From Polyangium sp. y55x31 (GTDB lineage: Bacteria > Myxococcota_A > Polyangia > Polyangiales > Polyangiaceae): a stretch of 64,000 bases of DNA. The stretch is taken from contig NZ_JARZHG010000010.1 in NCBI RefSeq assembly GCF_029946505.1, forward strand, positions 186,001-250,000. Direction: 5' to 3'. The number at the start of each line of letters is the position of its first letter. The first letter of the stretch is position 1. Below the pieces are notes generated by a model. It was not told the origin of the DNA and searched no databases. It saw nothing but the letters and a program-made list of their open reading frames with translations. The translations under genes were made by a program, and so were the position numbers. Shown here in pieces: positions 25,879-34,815 of the stretch.

Positions 25879-27372
25879 ATGATGCGCCTCGTTCAGCCTG
25901 GATCCGGTGACCCCCGCACGCTCTTCATCTTCTACCTCGTGGGCCAGCACCTCGACGCCGAGTTACGTCGTGTGCTCGGTCCGGGGCCGTGCATCGTGGC
26001 GTACGTGCAGGGCAAACCCACGCAGAGCCTCGACGACGCGGTGGCCCAGGCCCGGGGCCTCGCGCGCTTCGAGCGCCTCGGGCGCCTCTGCCTCGTCGGT
26101 TATTCGCTCGGCTGCAGCGGCGTTCGCGCGCGGCTGCTCGAGGGGAGCAAGTCGCTCGACGCCCTCGCGGCCCTCTTGCTCGTCGACGGCACGCACGCCT
26201 CGAAGCCGCCCGCCACCTGGCAGATCGACGTCTGGCAAAAGCAGTTCGACCGCGCCCGCCGCGGCGAGATCCTCGCCATCGCGACGCACACCCTCCAGAC
26301 CTACGTCGAGCACTTGAGCGGGCAGGAGACGCCGTTCCTCGCGACCGTCACGGTCCTGCGCAAGGCGACCGGGTTTCCGCTCGACGCGGCGGGGCCCGTG
26401 GACGCGCCGGTCGAGGTCGCCGACGGCAAGCTCCGCGTCTGCTCGTACCAGAGCAAGAGCATCGACGCGCAGGCGCACATCCTCCAGCAGCGCAAGGCCC
26501 TTCCGGATCTGCTGGCGCGCTACGTCCGCCCGCACCTCGACGAGCTCGACGGCAAGAAACCCGGGCCGACGGCGCTCGCGGCGAGCGACGTGCCCGTCCT
26601 CTTCGGCGCCGAGGCGCTCGACGTGGCCGAGCGCTCGCGCGCCACCTCCGCGCCGACGCGTCCGCCGCTGCAGCACCTCCTGCGCCTGGGATCGAGCGGC
26701 CCGGAGGTCGTGACCTGGCAAAACATCGTCGGCGTGGATCCGGACGGCATCTTCGGCCCGGAAACACAGGCCGTCACGAAGCGCTGGCAGCGGGACCATG
26801 GGCTCACGGACGACGGGATCGTCGGTCCGCTCACGTGGAACATGGCCATGGGCGCGGGCGAGGCGCCGAAGACGGGCGAGGTGCCGAAGGTGGCGACGTC
26901 GCTCGGCGAGGAGGAGCTCGCCTCCGTGCTGGAGCAGGGTCATCACCTCGCGCTCGACGCGTCGCCGAGCCGCAATCGTCTTGCGTGCGCGTGGGCGCAG
27001 GTGGCGCTGGAGAACGGGCGCGGCGGGGCGGTCTGGAACAACAACCTCGGCAACATCACGGCCTTCGGATCGTGGCCGGGCGCGTATTACGTGATCCGCG
27101 TGGCGGAGCGGGTGAGCCGGAATCCGGACGTGTGGAAAGAGATCGACATGCGGTTCCGGGCGCACGCAGACGCGATCGCGGGGGCGGCCGATTACTGGAA
27201 GGTGATCTCGAAGCGATATGCCGCGGTGCTCCCGTTCTTCGACGCGGGAGACGCCGAGGGCGCGGCGTTCGAGCTGTCGCGGCTTGGCTATTACACCGCG
27301 CACGCCGACCGGTACGCGCGGGCGATGCGGAGCCTGTACCAGGAGTTCTTGCGCCGGGATCTGGGCGGCTGA
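25879..27372 (+). CDS. Three-domain protein: alpha/beta hydrolase-like, peptidoglycan-binding, glucosaminidase-like
   Basis: 497 residues, CAAGGAG ahead of the ATG. Residues 1-240 look like an alpha/beta hydrolase with nucleophile elbow GYSLGCSG (Ser76). Residues about 268-325 are a peptidoglycan-binding_1 domain (LGSSGPEVVTWQNIVGVDPD, GIFGPETQAVTKRWQ). Residues about 340-497 resemble a lysozyme/GH73 glucosaminidase fold: a candidate catalytic Glu378 in AQVALENGRGG followed by NNNLGNIT. No signal peptide is seen. The fusion suggests wall targeting with two hydrolytic activities. It ends convergently with the eCIS cluster across a shared hairpin. Confidence 0.8.
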   Translation: MMRLVQPGSGDPRTLFIFYLVGQHLDAELRRVLGPGPCIVAYVQGKPTQSLDDAVAQARGLARFERLGRLCLVGYSLGCSGVRARLLEGSKSLDALAALLLVDGTHASKPPATWQIDVWQKQFDRARRGEILAIATHTLQTYVEHLSGQETPFLATVTVLRKATGFPLDAAGPVDAPVEVADGKLRVCSYQSKSIDAQAHILQQRKALPDLLARYVRPHLDELDGKKPGPTALAASDVPVLFGAEALDVAERSRATSAPTRPPLQHLLRLGSSGPEVVTWQNIVGVDPDGIFGPETQAVTKRWQRDHGLTDDGIVGPLTWNMAMGAGEAPKTGEVPKVATSLGEEELASVLEQGHHLALDASPSRNRLACAWAQVALENGRGGAVWNNNLGNITAFGSWPGAYYVIRVAERVSRNPDVWKEIDMRFRAHADAIAGAADYWKVISKRYAAVLPFFDAGDAEGAAFELSRLGYYTAHADRYARAMRSLYQEFLRRDLGG

Positions 27373-27388
27373 ACGCGCGGCGAGCGTG

Positions 27389-27416
27389 ACGCCCGCGAGG
27401 CTCAACCCGCGGGCGT
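27389..27416. terminator. Shared hairpin terminator between convergent genes
   Basis: ACGCCCGCG and CGCGGGCGT form a perfect 9-bp stem around a 10-base loop, followed on the + strand by CGGTTTGTCC. It sits where the + strand glucosaminidase-like gene and the - strand eCIS operon end, slightly overlapping the last codons of the latter. A bidirectional terminator is the simplest reading. Confidence 0.5.
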
Positions 27417-27896
27417 CGGTTTGTCCTTCCCGGGGCGCCGCCCCGCGGCGAATGCCTCGAGCAGATCGACGATCGAACCGCAGCACGGGACGTACGCCGA
27501 GCTTTCGAAGGGCGAGACCCAGACGGCCTGGCTGTCGCTCTGGAGATCCAGGGCGAACACGTAGCGCTCCTCCGGCGGACCGGAATACAGGACCTCCCCG
27601 AACTGAAAGTAACGCTCCTGGTCGACGAAGGGGCCTTCGTCGGTCACCGAGGGGACGAGCTCCCCGGAGAACCCGTAGAGGCCGAGCGAGAGCTCGTCGT
27701 TCTCGAGGTTCACGCCGCCGGTCCGCCGCAAAAACGCGAGATACGCGGTCTGCTTCGCGAGCGCAGGCGTCTCGGCGAGGAGCTCGTCGCGGTACGCGGA
27801 GAAATCCTCGTCGGGTACGCCGCTCGGATCCTCCAGAAAGAAGTCCTCCCGCTTCTGGAGGGCGGAGAGCGCTGCTTCGAGACGTTCGTCATCCAT
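27402..27896 (-). CDS. SUKH (SMI1/KNR4)-like protein, candidate immunity protein
   Basis: 164 residues; ATG at 27896, 11 bases after the stop of the DUF4157 effector candidate, using the GAGG that follows that stop. The pattern (YLAFLRRTGGVNLENDELSL, YFQFGEVLYSG, RYVFALDLQSDSQAVWV, then SIVDLLEAFAAG) resembles SUKH-fold proteins, many of which are immunity proteins of polymorphic toxins. Last gene of the eCIS operon. Its position directly after a multidomain protein with a C-terminal enzyme domain supports an immunity role. The family call is by eye. Confidence 0.6.
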   Translation of the reverse strand: MDDERLEAALSALQKREDFFLEDPSGVPDEDFSAYRDELLAETPALAKQTAYLAFLRRTGGVNLENDELSLGLYGFSGELVPSVTDEGPFVDQERYFQFGEVLYSGPPEERYVFALDLQSDSQAVWVSPFESSAYVPCCGSIVDLLEAFAAGRRPGKDKPTPAG

Positions 27897-27907
27897 GTCG
27901 ATCGACC

Positions 27908-30900
27908 TCAGGTGGTGCGTTGTGCGCGAACCGTGAAGGTAATGGCGAGCTGCGGCGACTTCTTCACCGTCTCCGCGCTGTCCGAGTTCCTCGTCTTCTC
28001 GTGAACATACCCCGGGAAGTCCTCGGCGACGAAGCGCTGGACCTTGTGGTCGAGCCCGAGCTTCGCCATCGTCTCGTGGAGCTTCCATCGCCTCAAGCGG
28101 AACATGCTGGAGATGATGATGATCCGCCCGCCCTCCCGGATGCGTTGCATGGCGGCTGCGAGGAACTGGGAGATGAGAGCGATGTTCGCCTCTTCATTGC
28201 CCTGCGTGGTTTTCTTGTCCTTCTTTTTCGTCAGGACGAACGGGTGATTGAACACGATGACGTCGAACGTTCCTTGCGGGAACGTCGTCGGATCGCAGGC
28301 ATCGACCTGCCTCTCGACCTCGACGTCCATGGCCTGGAGCGCCGCCACGTTCTCGGCCACGGCCGCGTCCCTTCGTTGCTCCTTCTTCGACTTCTTCTTG
28401 AGCGCCTTGCGCTCCTCGACCGTGAAATCCGTCGCGACGAGGCGCCCGCCGAGCGTCATCTTCCCGGCGATGCTCAGCGCGAACGTGAAATTGCCTTCCC
28501 CGACGAGCAGCACGCTCGTCTCCTCCGTCGGCGTGACGCTCCCCGTCGGCATCGCCTCCGTGGGCATGACGAACTGCGGGTTGATGATGGCCCGGACGTG
28601 CCACTTGCCCCCGACGGGGATCACCTCGAGCACGGTGAACCCGTAGCGGGTGCGAATGACCGCGAGCAGCGGCGTCAGCACCGCGGCGCCCACGCGGGTC
28701 CCGGCGAATCGATTCACCGCCGCGACGGCCGCTTGCGTCCCGAGCCGCAGCCGCGTGTTCGGATCCTGCGGCACCCCCGCCTGCGCGACGAACTTCCCGA
28801 GCCGCCGCGCCTGCGCCACGATCCAGTCGATCACCCGCTCGAGCGCCCCGTCGATCGGCTGCCGCACGCGGGTCACCACGTTCGTCACCGCGTCGCTCGC
28901 CTTTCCGAGCCCCGCGATGCGCGCGAGGAAGCTGATGACCAGCGTCAGCAGACGGGCCATCGTCTGCTCCACGCGGTTCGCCGCCGCCGCGATCGCGCCG
29001 CCCGCGATCGCCGCGATCGAATCGATCATCGTCGCCGCGACCTGCGCGATCTGCTGCAGGCGCTCGATGAAGAACATCACCGTGTTGTAAATCGCGAGGA
29101 TCGCCTGCACGAACGCGCCCGCCGGGCTCAGCATCGAGACGAGCTTCGTCACCGCCGCCGTCACGATGCGATCCCGCACGAACGCCATGATCTGCTCGAG
29201 CACCATCTCGCGCAGGTTGCTCAGGCTCTCCTGGATCTTCTCCCACGCCGCCGCCGGCCCCTCGCGCACCAGCGTGAGCACGATGTCGAAGCCCGTTTCC
29301 ATGGCCGCGACCGCGGTCTCGCCCACGGCCCGCACGAGCTTCTGCCGGATGTTTTGCCAGGTCAAACCCAGCACGCTGAGGACGAACTTCACGATCTCGC
29401 GCAGGTTGAGGGCCTGCGGGATGTAGATGTTCGCCCCGCTCATCGCGCCCGTCAGCCACCCGATCAGCGCCCCGCGCAGGTGCGAGAGGATGTTCGTCGC
29501 GAACTGGCGGAAGCCCTGGATCCCCGCGCGCACGAGGTTCCCGACGAAGCCTATCGGGTCCTTCAGGATCGTGCGGAACGCCGCGGCCGCGCGCCGCAGG
29601 TACGGCATCACGTTCGGCGCGACGACCTCGAAGACGATCTGGAGCAGGTCCCAGACGGTATTCAAGGCCCAGCCCGTGAAATCGGCGATGAAGGTCCCGA
29701 ACACGCCCGCGACGCGGCTGAACGCCTGCGGCAGCGCCACGATGTCCGAGAGCTCGAGGCCGCGGAGCGCCTCGACGAACCGCGACGGGATCGAGCGCAC
29801 GAGCCCCAGGAGCCCTTGCAGCGCGTTCTGGAACCATTGCCATGCCCTCGGGATGGCATTGGCGCGCTTCAAATTCTGCCAGAGCTCCTCCTGCCCGACG
29901 AGCTTCATGAAGCCGCCGATCAGGGTCTCCGCGTTGCGCGGCACCGGGTCGCCCGTGATCGGGTCCTTCCCGAGCACCGCCTTGAGCAGGTCCCAGCCGC
30001 GCGTCTGCGACGCGAGGCCCGCGAGCGGCCTCAGGATGGCGTCCTTGACGAGATCGACCATCCCCCGCAAGAGCCCGCCGAGAAATCGCGTGATCCGATC
30101 GATCGGCTCGGTGAAGATACGCTTCGCCCGTTGCCAGACCCCGCCGAGATCGAGGAGATCCGTGATGCCCAGCGAATCGAGGAAGCGGCTCACCGCGTCG
30201 CGGATCACGCCCGCCGTCATCCCGAGCGAGCGGATCTGCGCCTCGACCCAGGCCCCGGCGCGCTCGAATACGCCGTGATTGTCGAGCGCCATCCGGATCA
30301 GCCCGCCGCCGGGGAGCATCTCGATCACGCCACGCAGGATGTTCGCGGCGCTCCGCTCGACGCGGCTCATGTCGATGGGGTTCACCCCGAGGATGATCGT
30401 GAAGAGCCTGAATCCCGGGATCAGGTTTGCCTTGTCCGCGAAGTACGCGAGCGCGTCGCTCATGCCGAGGCGCTGCACCGCGGGCGCGCCCACGCGCTCG
30501 GAGACGGACGGCTCCGCGCTGCGTTGCACGGACGCGCCTTGCTGGATCGTGTGCGTCAGCTCGTGCGCGAGCAGCTCCTTGCCCTCGGACGTCTCCGGCT
30601 TCCAGCGATCGCGGCCGAAGAAGACGTGGTTGCCCACGGTGAACGCCTGCGCGCGCACCTGCCGCGCGAGCTTCGCGGCGGCGTCCCCCGCGTGCACACG
30701 CACGGCCCCGAAATCGGCGCGGAAGCGCGGCTCCATGAATCGACGCACGCCGGACGGCAAGGGGCTGCCCGCGGCCTTTTCGTTCGCGATCTCGGCCGCG
30801 ATCCCGGGCGCCACCGTCCCCGGCCCCTCCGCCTTGCGATCGATCGTCCCCGGCGCGCTTTGCTGCCGCATGAGCGCCGCCGCCGCGCCGAAGCGCTCCG

Positions 30901-31096
30901 TCGACGGCGCCGCCATTCGCATGATCTTCTTCGCGGTCGCCTCGGCCTCTCGTTCGGCCGGGTCACGCGGCGAGGAGACACGCAGGTCGCCGGCGCACTG
31001 AATGCGCCCCTGCGCCACCGCTTGCGCGACGGGCTGCACCGTCGGCGTCGGGGGCCGATTCACCGTCTTCTGTCGCCCCCCATCCATCGAACCCAT
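27908..31096 (-). CDS. DUF4157 eCIS cargo candidate with C-terminal BMT5/DUF2431-like methyltransferase domain
   Basis: 1062 residues. Residues about 20-195 are a DUF4157 (eCIS-core) domain: FGAVRVHAGDAA, NHVFFGRDRW and LLAHELTHTIQQG with His178, Glu179 and His182. This domain marks many eCIS cargo proteins and may be a processing or loading domain. Residues about 210-830 are amphipathic and hydrophobic helices. Residues about 860-1062 match the BMT5-like (DUF2431) Rossmann methyltransferase: VLLVGEGNFTFAL, FDVIVFNHPF and FPGYVHEKT. The yeast family member methylates 25S rRNA uridine. Predicted role: toxin loaded into the injection system, adding methyl groups to a target RNA (inference). Confidence 0.8.
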   Translation of the reverse strand: MGSMDGGRQKTVNRPPTPTVQPVAQAVAQGRIQCAGDLRVSSPRDPAEREAEATAKKIMRMAAPSTERFGAAAALMRQQSAPGTIDRKAEGPGTVAPGIAAEIANEKAAGSPLPSGVRRFMEPRFRADFGAVRVHAGDAAAKLARQVRAQAFTVGNHVFFGRDRWKPETSEGKELLAHELTHTIQQGASVQRSAEPSVSERVGAPAVQRLGMSDALAYFADKANLIPGFRLFTIILGVNPIDMSRVERSAANILRGVIEMLPGGGLIRMALDNHGVFERAGAWVEAQIRSLGMTAGVIRDAVSRFLDSLGITDLLDLGGVWQRAKRIFTEPIDRITRFLGGLLRGMVDLVKDAILRPLAGLASQTRGWDLLKAVLGKDPITGDPVPRNAETLIGGFMKLVGQEELWQNLKRANAIPRAWQWFQNALQGLLGLVRSIPSRFVEALRGLELSDIVALPQAFSRVAGVFGTFIADFTGWALNTVWDLLQIVFEVVAPNVMPYLRRAAAAFRTILKDPIGFVGNLVRAGIQGFRQFATNILSHLRGALIGWLTGAMSGANIYIPQALNLREIVKFVLSVLGLTWQNIRQKLVRAVGETAVAAMETGFDIVLTLVREGPAAAWEKIQESLSNLREMVLEQIMAFVRDRIVTAAVTKLVSMLSPAGAFVQAILAIYNTVMFFIERLQQIAQVAATMIDSIAAIAGGAIAAAANRVEQTMARLLTLVISFLARIAGLGKASDAVTNVVTRVRQPIDGALERVIDWIVAQARRLGKFVAQAGVPQDPNTRLRLGTQAAVAAVNRFAGTRVGAAVLTPLLAVIRTRYGFTVLEVIPVGGKWHVRAIINPQFVMPTEAMPTGSVTPTEETSVLLVGEGNFTFALSIAGKMTLGGRLVATDFTVEERKALKKKSKKEQRRDAAVAENVAALQAMDVEVERQVDACDPTTFPQGTFDVIVFNHPFVLTKKKDKKTTQGNEEANIALISQFLAAAMQRIREGGRIIIISSMFRLRRWKLHETMAKLGLDHKVQRFVAEDFPGYVHEKTRNSDSAETVKKSPQLAITFTVRAQRTT

Positions 31097-31132
31097 GACG
31101 CCTCGCTCTTTCGCCGTGTGCCGCCTCGCCGA

Positions 31133-32527
31133 TCACGAGACCGTCGACAGGGTCCGCCCCTCTTTCAGAAGCTCCCGCCGGATGCCTTCCTCCAGGTCCT
31201 CTTCAAGGATCGTGCCGCCTCCCCGCCGCAAGGCCATCAGCGACGCGTGGCGGACCACGTTCATGATCACGCCGCCCGACACCTCGAATCGATCGGCCAG
31301 GCGTCGCAGATCGATGCGCGGGTCGAGCGTCGCTTTCGACGAGAACGCCTCCCGCCAGAGCCGCAATCGCTCGTGGGGGCGCGGCATCGAGAATTGCACG
31401 ACCGCCTGGAACCGCCGCGCGAACGCGTCGTCGATGTTCGTCTTCATGTTCGAGGCCAGGATCACCACGCCGTCGAAATCCTCGATGCGCTGGAGCAAAA
31501 AGCTCACCTCCTGGTTCGCGTACCGATCGTGCGCGTCGTCGACGCGCGTCCGCTTGCCGAAGAGCGCGTCCGCCTCGTCGAAGAACAGGATCCAGCGCCG
31601 ATGCTCGGCGAGATCGAAGACGCGCGACAGGTTCTTCTCCGTCTCGCCGACGTATTTCGACACGATCGACGCGAGATCGACCCGGTAGACCTCGCTGTTG
31701 CAATGCTTGCCGAGCAGGCAAGCCGCGAGCGTCTTGCCCGTCCCCGGCGGCCCGTGGAAGAGGCACGTGAAGCCGGGCCGCAGCTTGCTGTGCATCCCCC
31801 AGTCGTGCAGGAGCACGTGACCGTATTCGAACCAAGCCTTGATCTCTTCGAGCTCCGCGAGCGTGGAGGCCGGGAGCACGAGATCCCGCCACGCGAGGCC
31901 GGTGCGCAAGAGGCGCGCCGGGAAATCGGCGCCGAACGAGGGGCTCCGCGCGGCGCCCGACGTAAAGCGCTGGACGAACTCGCGTGACATCGAGAGCGCG
32001 CCCGAGAGCTCCGGCTCCGCGCTGCCACCGCTCGTCTCCAGCCGGACGACGTCGGTGCGCGCGAGGACCCCTTCCCCGTCGAAGAACCGCATCACGCGGA
32101 ACCGCGACGCGAGGTCCTCGCCGGCGAGGAGGAACACGGCCGTCTCGCCGGTCGGCAAGAATCCCCCGTGCGTGGTCGCATGAACCCCGCCGAACTCCGT
32201 GAATCCGCGCTGGGTGGCCTCGTTTCGCACCCAGAGCACGTCGAGGAGCTGCGGGCGGACGTGCGGCACGAGCGCGAGCAGCAGGACGAGGCGCAGCTCC
32301 GGGCCGATCTGGTTTTGCCGAACGAACTCGGCGTACGGCGATCGGCTCGCGTCGAGCGACGGCGCCGGCACCTTCTCGGGGATCGGCCCGCCCGCGGGCT
32401 CCCGGCCGAAGTACGATTTGAGCCGCGCGTCGAGCACGCGGGCCAGCCAGTCGAGCTCTTGCTCGAGGTCGCGCGCGTTCTCCGTCAGCACGGCGGCCAC
32501 TCCGTCACGAGCGGTTTCTTCATCCAT
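31133..32527 (-). CDS. eCIS AAA+ ATPase (Afp15/Pvc15-like)
   Basis: 464 residues; ATG at 32527 lies inside the end of the tape-measure gene (43-base overlap). A helical N-terminal domain of about 200 residues precedes a AAA+ module: Walker A GPPGTGKT (Lys265), Walker B ILFFDEADALFGKR, a sensor region VVILASNMKTNID and the arginine-finger-containing AFARRFQ. Such ATPases are conserved in eCIS loci and are implicated in assembly or cargo loading. The DUF4157 gene follows 36 bases downstream. Confidence 0.92.
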   Translation of the reverse strand: MDEETARDGVAAVLTENARDLEQELDWLARVLDARLKSYFGREPAGGPIPEKVPAPSLDASRSPYAEFVRQNQIGPELRLVLLLALVPHVRPQLLDVLWVRNEATQRGFTEFGGVHATTHGGFLPTGETAVFLLAGEDLASRFRVMRFFDGEGVLARTDVVRLETSGGSAEPELSGALSMSREFVQRFTSGAARSPSFGADFPARLLRTGLAWRDLVLPASTLAELEEIKAWFEYGHVLLHDWGMHSKLRPGFTCLFHGPPGTGKTLAACLLGKHCNSEVYRVDLASIVSKYVGETEKNLSRVFDLAEHRRWILFFDEADALFGKRTRVDDAHDRYANQEVSFLLQRIEDFDGVVILASNMKTNIDDAFARRFQAVVQFSMPRPHERLRLWREAFSSKATLDPRIDLRRLADRFEVSGGVIMNVVRHASLMALRRGGGTILEEDLEEGIRRELLKEGRTLSTVS

Positions 32528-34812
32528 GGCAACTTCGTGAGACCGATTCCCCAGGGTAATTGTCCGAGCAGGACGTCGAACGAAGCCGGCGACACCTGCA
32601 GCTTGAATTGCCGCTCCTCCGCGCGAAGAATGCCGCGGCGCTCCAAGAACGATCGCCGGAGCCCCTCGACCGACGTGCCTTTCAGCGCGCGAAAATACCG
32701 GATGACCGCTTCGAGCATCCCGCGCACCTCTTCGTGATCCGCCTCGGTCGTGAGCCCTGCGCCGAAGGGCAACGGGTCTCCGGGCGACAACCCGACGAGC
32801 ACCTTGACGAGGCCGAGCTCGAGCTCGGGCGCCTCGTCCGAGCCCGTCGCGATCAGGCAAAGCAGCGCCGCCGCGCGCGGGAGCGCCCCCTCGTCGAGCT
32901 CCCGCCGATCCGGCCGCTTCACGCCGGCGCTCTCGAAGAAACGGGCGAGGAACGGATGCACGAGGACGAGCCCGGCGTGCCCCACGACGAGCCCATGAGG
33001 CCCCGCCGCGGGATCCACGGCCGGAGCCCACGAGGGCGAACGGGTTTGGCGCGGCATTTCGACGCCGGCGGCGAGGGGCGACCGCGCGGAGGTTTGGCGC
33101 GGCATTTCGATGTCGGCGGCGAGGGGGGACTGCGCGCGGGCCTTGGACGTCGCGGATACCGGCGGGGTTTGGCGGGGCGTAGGTCCGGGCGTGTTGCCGC
33201 GATCGGGGTCCTGCGCTGGGGGCCGCGGCGCTGCGGGCATGCTCGGGAAAGGGCCGGCGGGCGATCTGCCGATCGGGCTCGGCGTCACGCTCGAAGGGGG
33301 CACCTCGGCGGGGGTGTCGAGCACCGTTTTGGTCGTGGGCCCCTGGGCCTTTTCGGTCGCGGCCGAAGCGGTGACCGGGCTCGTCGCGCTCGTGGGCGCC
33401 CCTTCGGCTTCGTTCTGCAGGGCGCGGCTCGGCATTGTGACGGCGCGATCCGCGAGCGACTCGCGCGCCGACATGGGAGCTGCCGCGTTGGCTGCCGCCG
33501 CATTCGCGTCCGCCGCATTCGCCTCTGCCTCCGACGCTGAATCTGCCGGCGCCGGCACCGCCACCGATTCCGCAGGCGCTTCCGCTTCCGCAAGCGCTTC
33601 CGCTTCCGCAAGCGCTTCCGCTTCCGCAAGCGCTTCCGCTTCCGCAAGCGCTTCCGCTTCCGCAAGCGCTTCCGCTTCCGCCCCCGCTCCCGCTTCCGCC
33701 CCCGCTTCCGCGTGCGACGCACTCCCCTCGTCCGACAGCGCCTCCGTCGCGTGCGACGCACTCCCCTCGTCCGACAGCGCCTCCGTCGAAAGACGGCGCC
33801 TCGACTCCGCGCCCCCTTCCTCACTCGCTCGCCGCGCCGCCGCAGCCGCATCCGATTCCGCCCCCGCATCCAGAGCCGCCGACGCCTGCACGGCCGCCTC
33901 TCCGGCTCCAGCAGACGCCTCACGCGCCTCCGCCCCCGCGCTCTCCTCCCGTGGCACGCTCCCCGAAAGCACCCGCTCCAGATACGCCTGAACGCCTTCC
34001 GGCAGCGCCGCGATACGCGCCTCGATCGGGCCGGCGCTCGTCCCACCGACCACCTCGACCACGATCGCGCGCAGCTCGCCCTCCACCGCTCGTGTCGAAG
34101 CGAATCGCATGGCCGCCGTCACGCCCGCCGCGAGCCACAGCCGCGTGTTCCGCGTCAGCGCTTGGCCCGCCTCCACGAGGGACTTGATCGCGCGCAGCGC
34201 CGCCTCCTGCGAACCGGGAATGTGTCCCGCAAGCTCCCTCGCGACGTCCCTCCAGGCCTGCTCCTCCAGCAGGCCGAGCAGGCGCACGTGCCAGACGACC
34301 CGCTCCCGCTGCAGCGTCGGAGAGCCCTCGCAGGCGAGCAGCAAGAGGGCCGCCTCGGCCGCCGAGCTCGGCCGCAGCGCCGCGAGGATCGACGCCCGAT
34401 CCGCGTCGATGCCCATGATCGGCCACGCCACCGATCCCGACGCGAGGTAATGGATCAACGCCTCACGCCGGCTCCGCGCGAGCGACGAACGCCGGGCCGT
34501 CACGTCCGTCCCCGGCGCGGCCGCGGCGCGCGCCGCGAGCGCCGAGAGTTGCTCCCGCACCTCGCGCTCGATGAGCTCCGGCAACCGGTCGGAGAGCGCC
34601 TCGATCGAAGGCACGCGCACCCGCACCTCGAGGCGCGGGACCTCGAGCACCTCGTCCCCCGGAAAGACCGCGTCGAAGGCGCGCTCGACCGCCGGCAGGA
34701 GTTTGTCCGGAAGATCCGCGCGCAGGCGCCTCCGCGCCTCGAAGGCCCAGGCCTGCGAGGGGGCTCGCACGCGAAAGCACTGCCGCCGGATCCGGTGCGC
34801 CTCGCTCGGCAT
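32485..34812 (-). CDS. Contractile injection system tape-measure protein (CIS_TMP, Afp14-like)
   Basis: 775 residues. The N-terminal 300 residues are helical and start with RQCFRVRAPSQAWAFE. A 260-residue low-complexity middle contains a 13-residue duplication (TEALSDEGSASHA) and an Ala/Glu/Leu repeat (LAEAEA x5). The C-terminus carries the CIS_TMP hallmarks: AGLVLVHPFLARFFE, ALKGTSVEGLRRSFL, LLGQLPWGIGLTKLPWM. In eCIS this protein sets or occupies the tube lumen. Its ATG is three bases from the stop of the preceding gene. Confidence 0.88.
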   Translation of the reverse strand: MPSEAHRIRRQCFRVRAPSQAWAFEARRRLRADLPDKLLPAVERAFDAVFPGDEVLEVPRLEVRVRVPSIEALSDRLPELIEREVREQLSALAARAAAAPGTDVTARRSSLARSRREALIHYLASGSVAWPIMGIDADRASILAALRPSSAAEAALLLLACEGSPTLQRERVVWHVRLLGLLEEQAWRDVARELAGHIPGSQEAALRAIKSLVEAGQALTRNTRLWLAAGVTAAMRFASTRAVEGELRAIVVEVVGGTSAGPIEARIAALPEGVQAYLERVLSGSVPREESAGAEAREASAGAGEAAVQASAALDAGAESDAAAAARRASEEGGAESRRRLSTEALSDEGSASHATEALSDEGSASHAEAGAEAGAGAEAEALAEAEALAEAEALAEAEALAEAEALAEAEAPAESVAVPAPADSASEAEANAADANAAAANAAAPMSARESLADRAVTMPSRALQNEAEGAPTSATSPVTASAATEKAQGPTTKTVLDTPAEVPPSSVTPSPIGRSPAGPFPSMPAAPRPPAQDPDRGNTPGPTPRQTPPVSATSKARAQSPLAADIEMPRQTSARSPLAAGVEMPRQTRSPSWAPAVDPAAGPHGLVVGHAGLVLVHPFLARFFESAGVKRPDRRELDEGALPRAAALLCLIATGSDEAPELELGLVKVLVGLSPGDPLPFGAGLTTEADHEEVRGMLEAVIRYFRALKGTSVEGLRRSFLERRGILRAEERQFKLQVSPASFDVLLGQLPWGIGLTKLPWMKKPLVTEWPPC
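33576..33683. repeat. 18-bp tandem repeat inside the tape-measure gene
   Basis: Five perfect copies of GCGCTTCCGCTTCCGCAA plus a sixth copy differing in its last two bases, in frame (six codons, encoding the Leu-Ala-Glu-Ala-Glu-Ala unit on the - strand). Being in-frame, copy-number changes would alter linker length without breaking the protein. Confidence 0.95.
33710..33787. repeat. Two exact 39-bp direct repeats inside the tape-measure gene
   Basis: The 39-base unit at 33710-33748 is repeated without change at 33749-33787. It encodes a 13-residue unit twice on the - strand. This points to a recent duplication. Confidence 0.95.
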
Positions 34813-34815
34813 GGT

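Noticed and set aside
27218-31987. 1589-codon open frame on the + strand opposite the DUF4157 and ATPase genes
   Set aside because: Arg/His/Pro-rich translation typical of the antisense frame of high-GC genes; the - strand has recognisable domains and ordered starts.
33576-33683. CRISPR-like array
   Set aside because: Units are only 18 bp, directly abutting with no spacers, and in frame within the tape-measure gene; it is a coding minisatellite.
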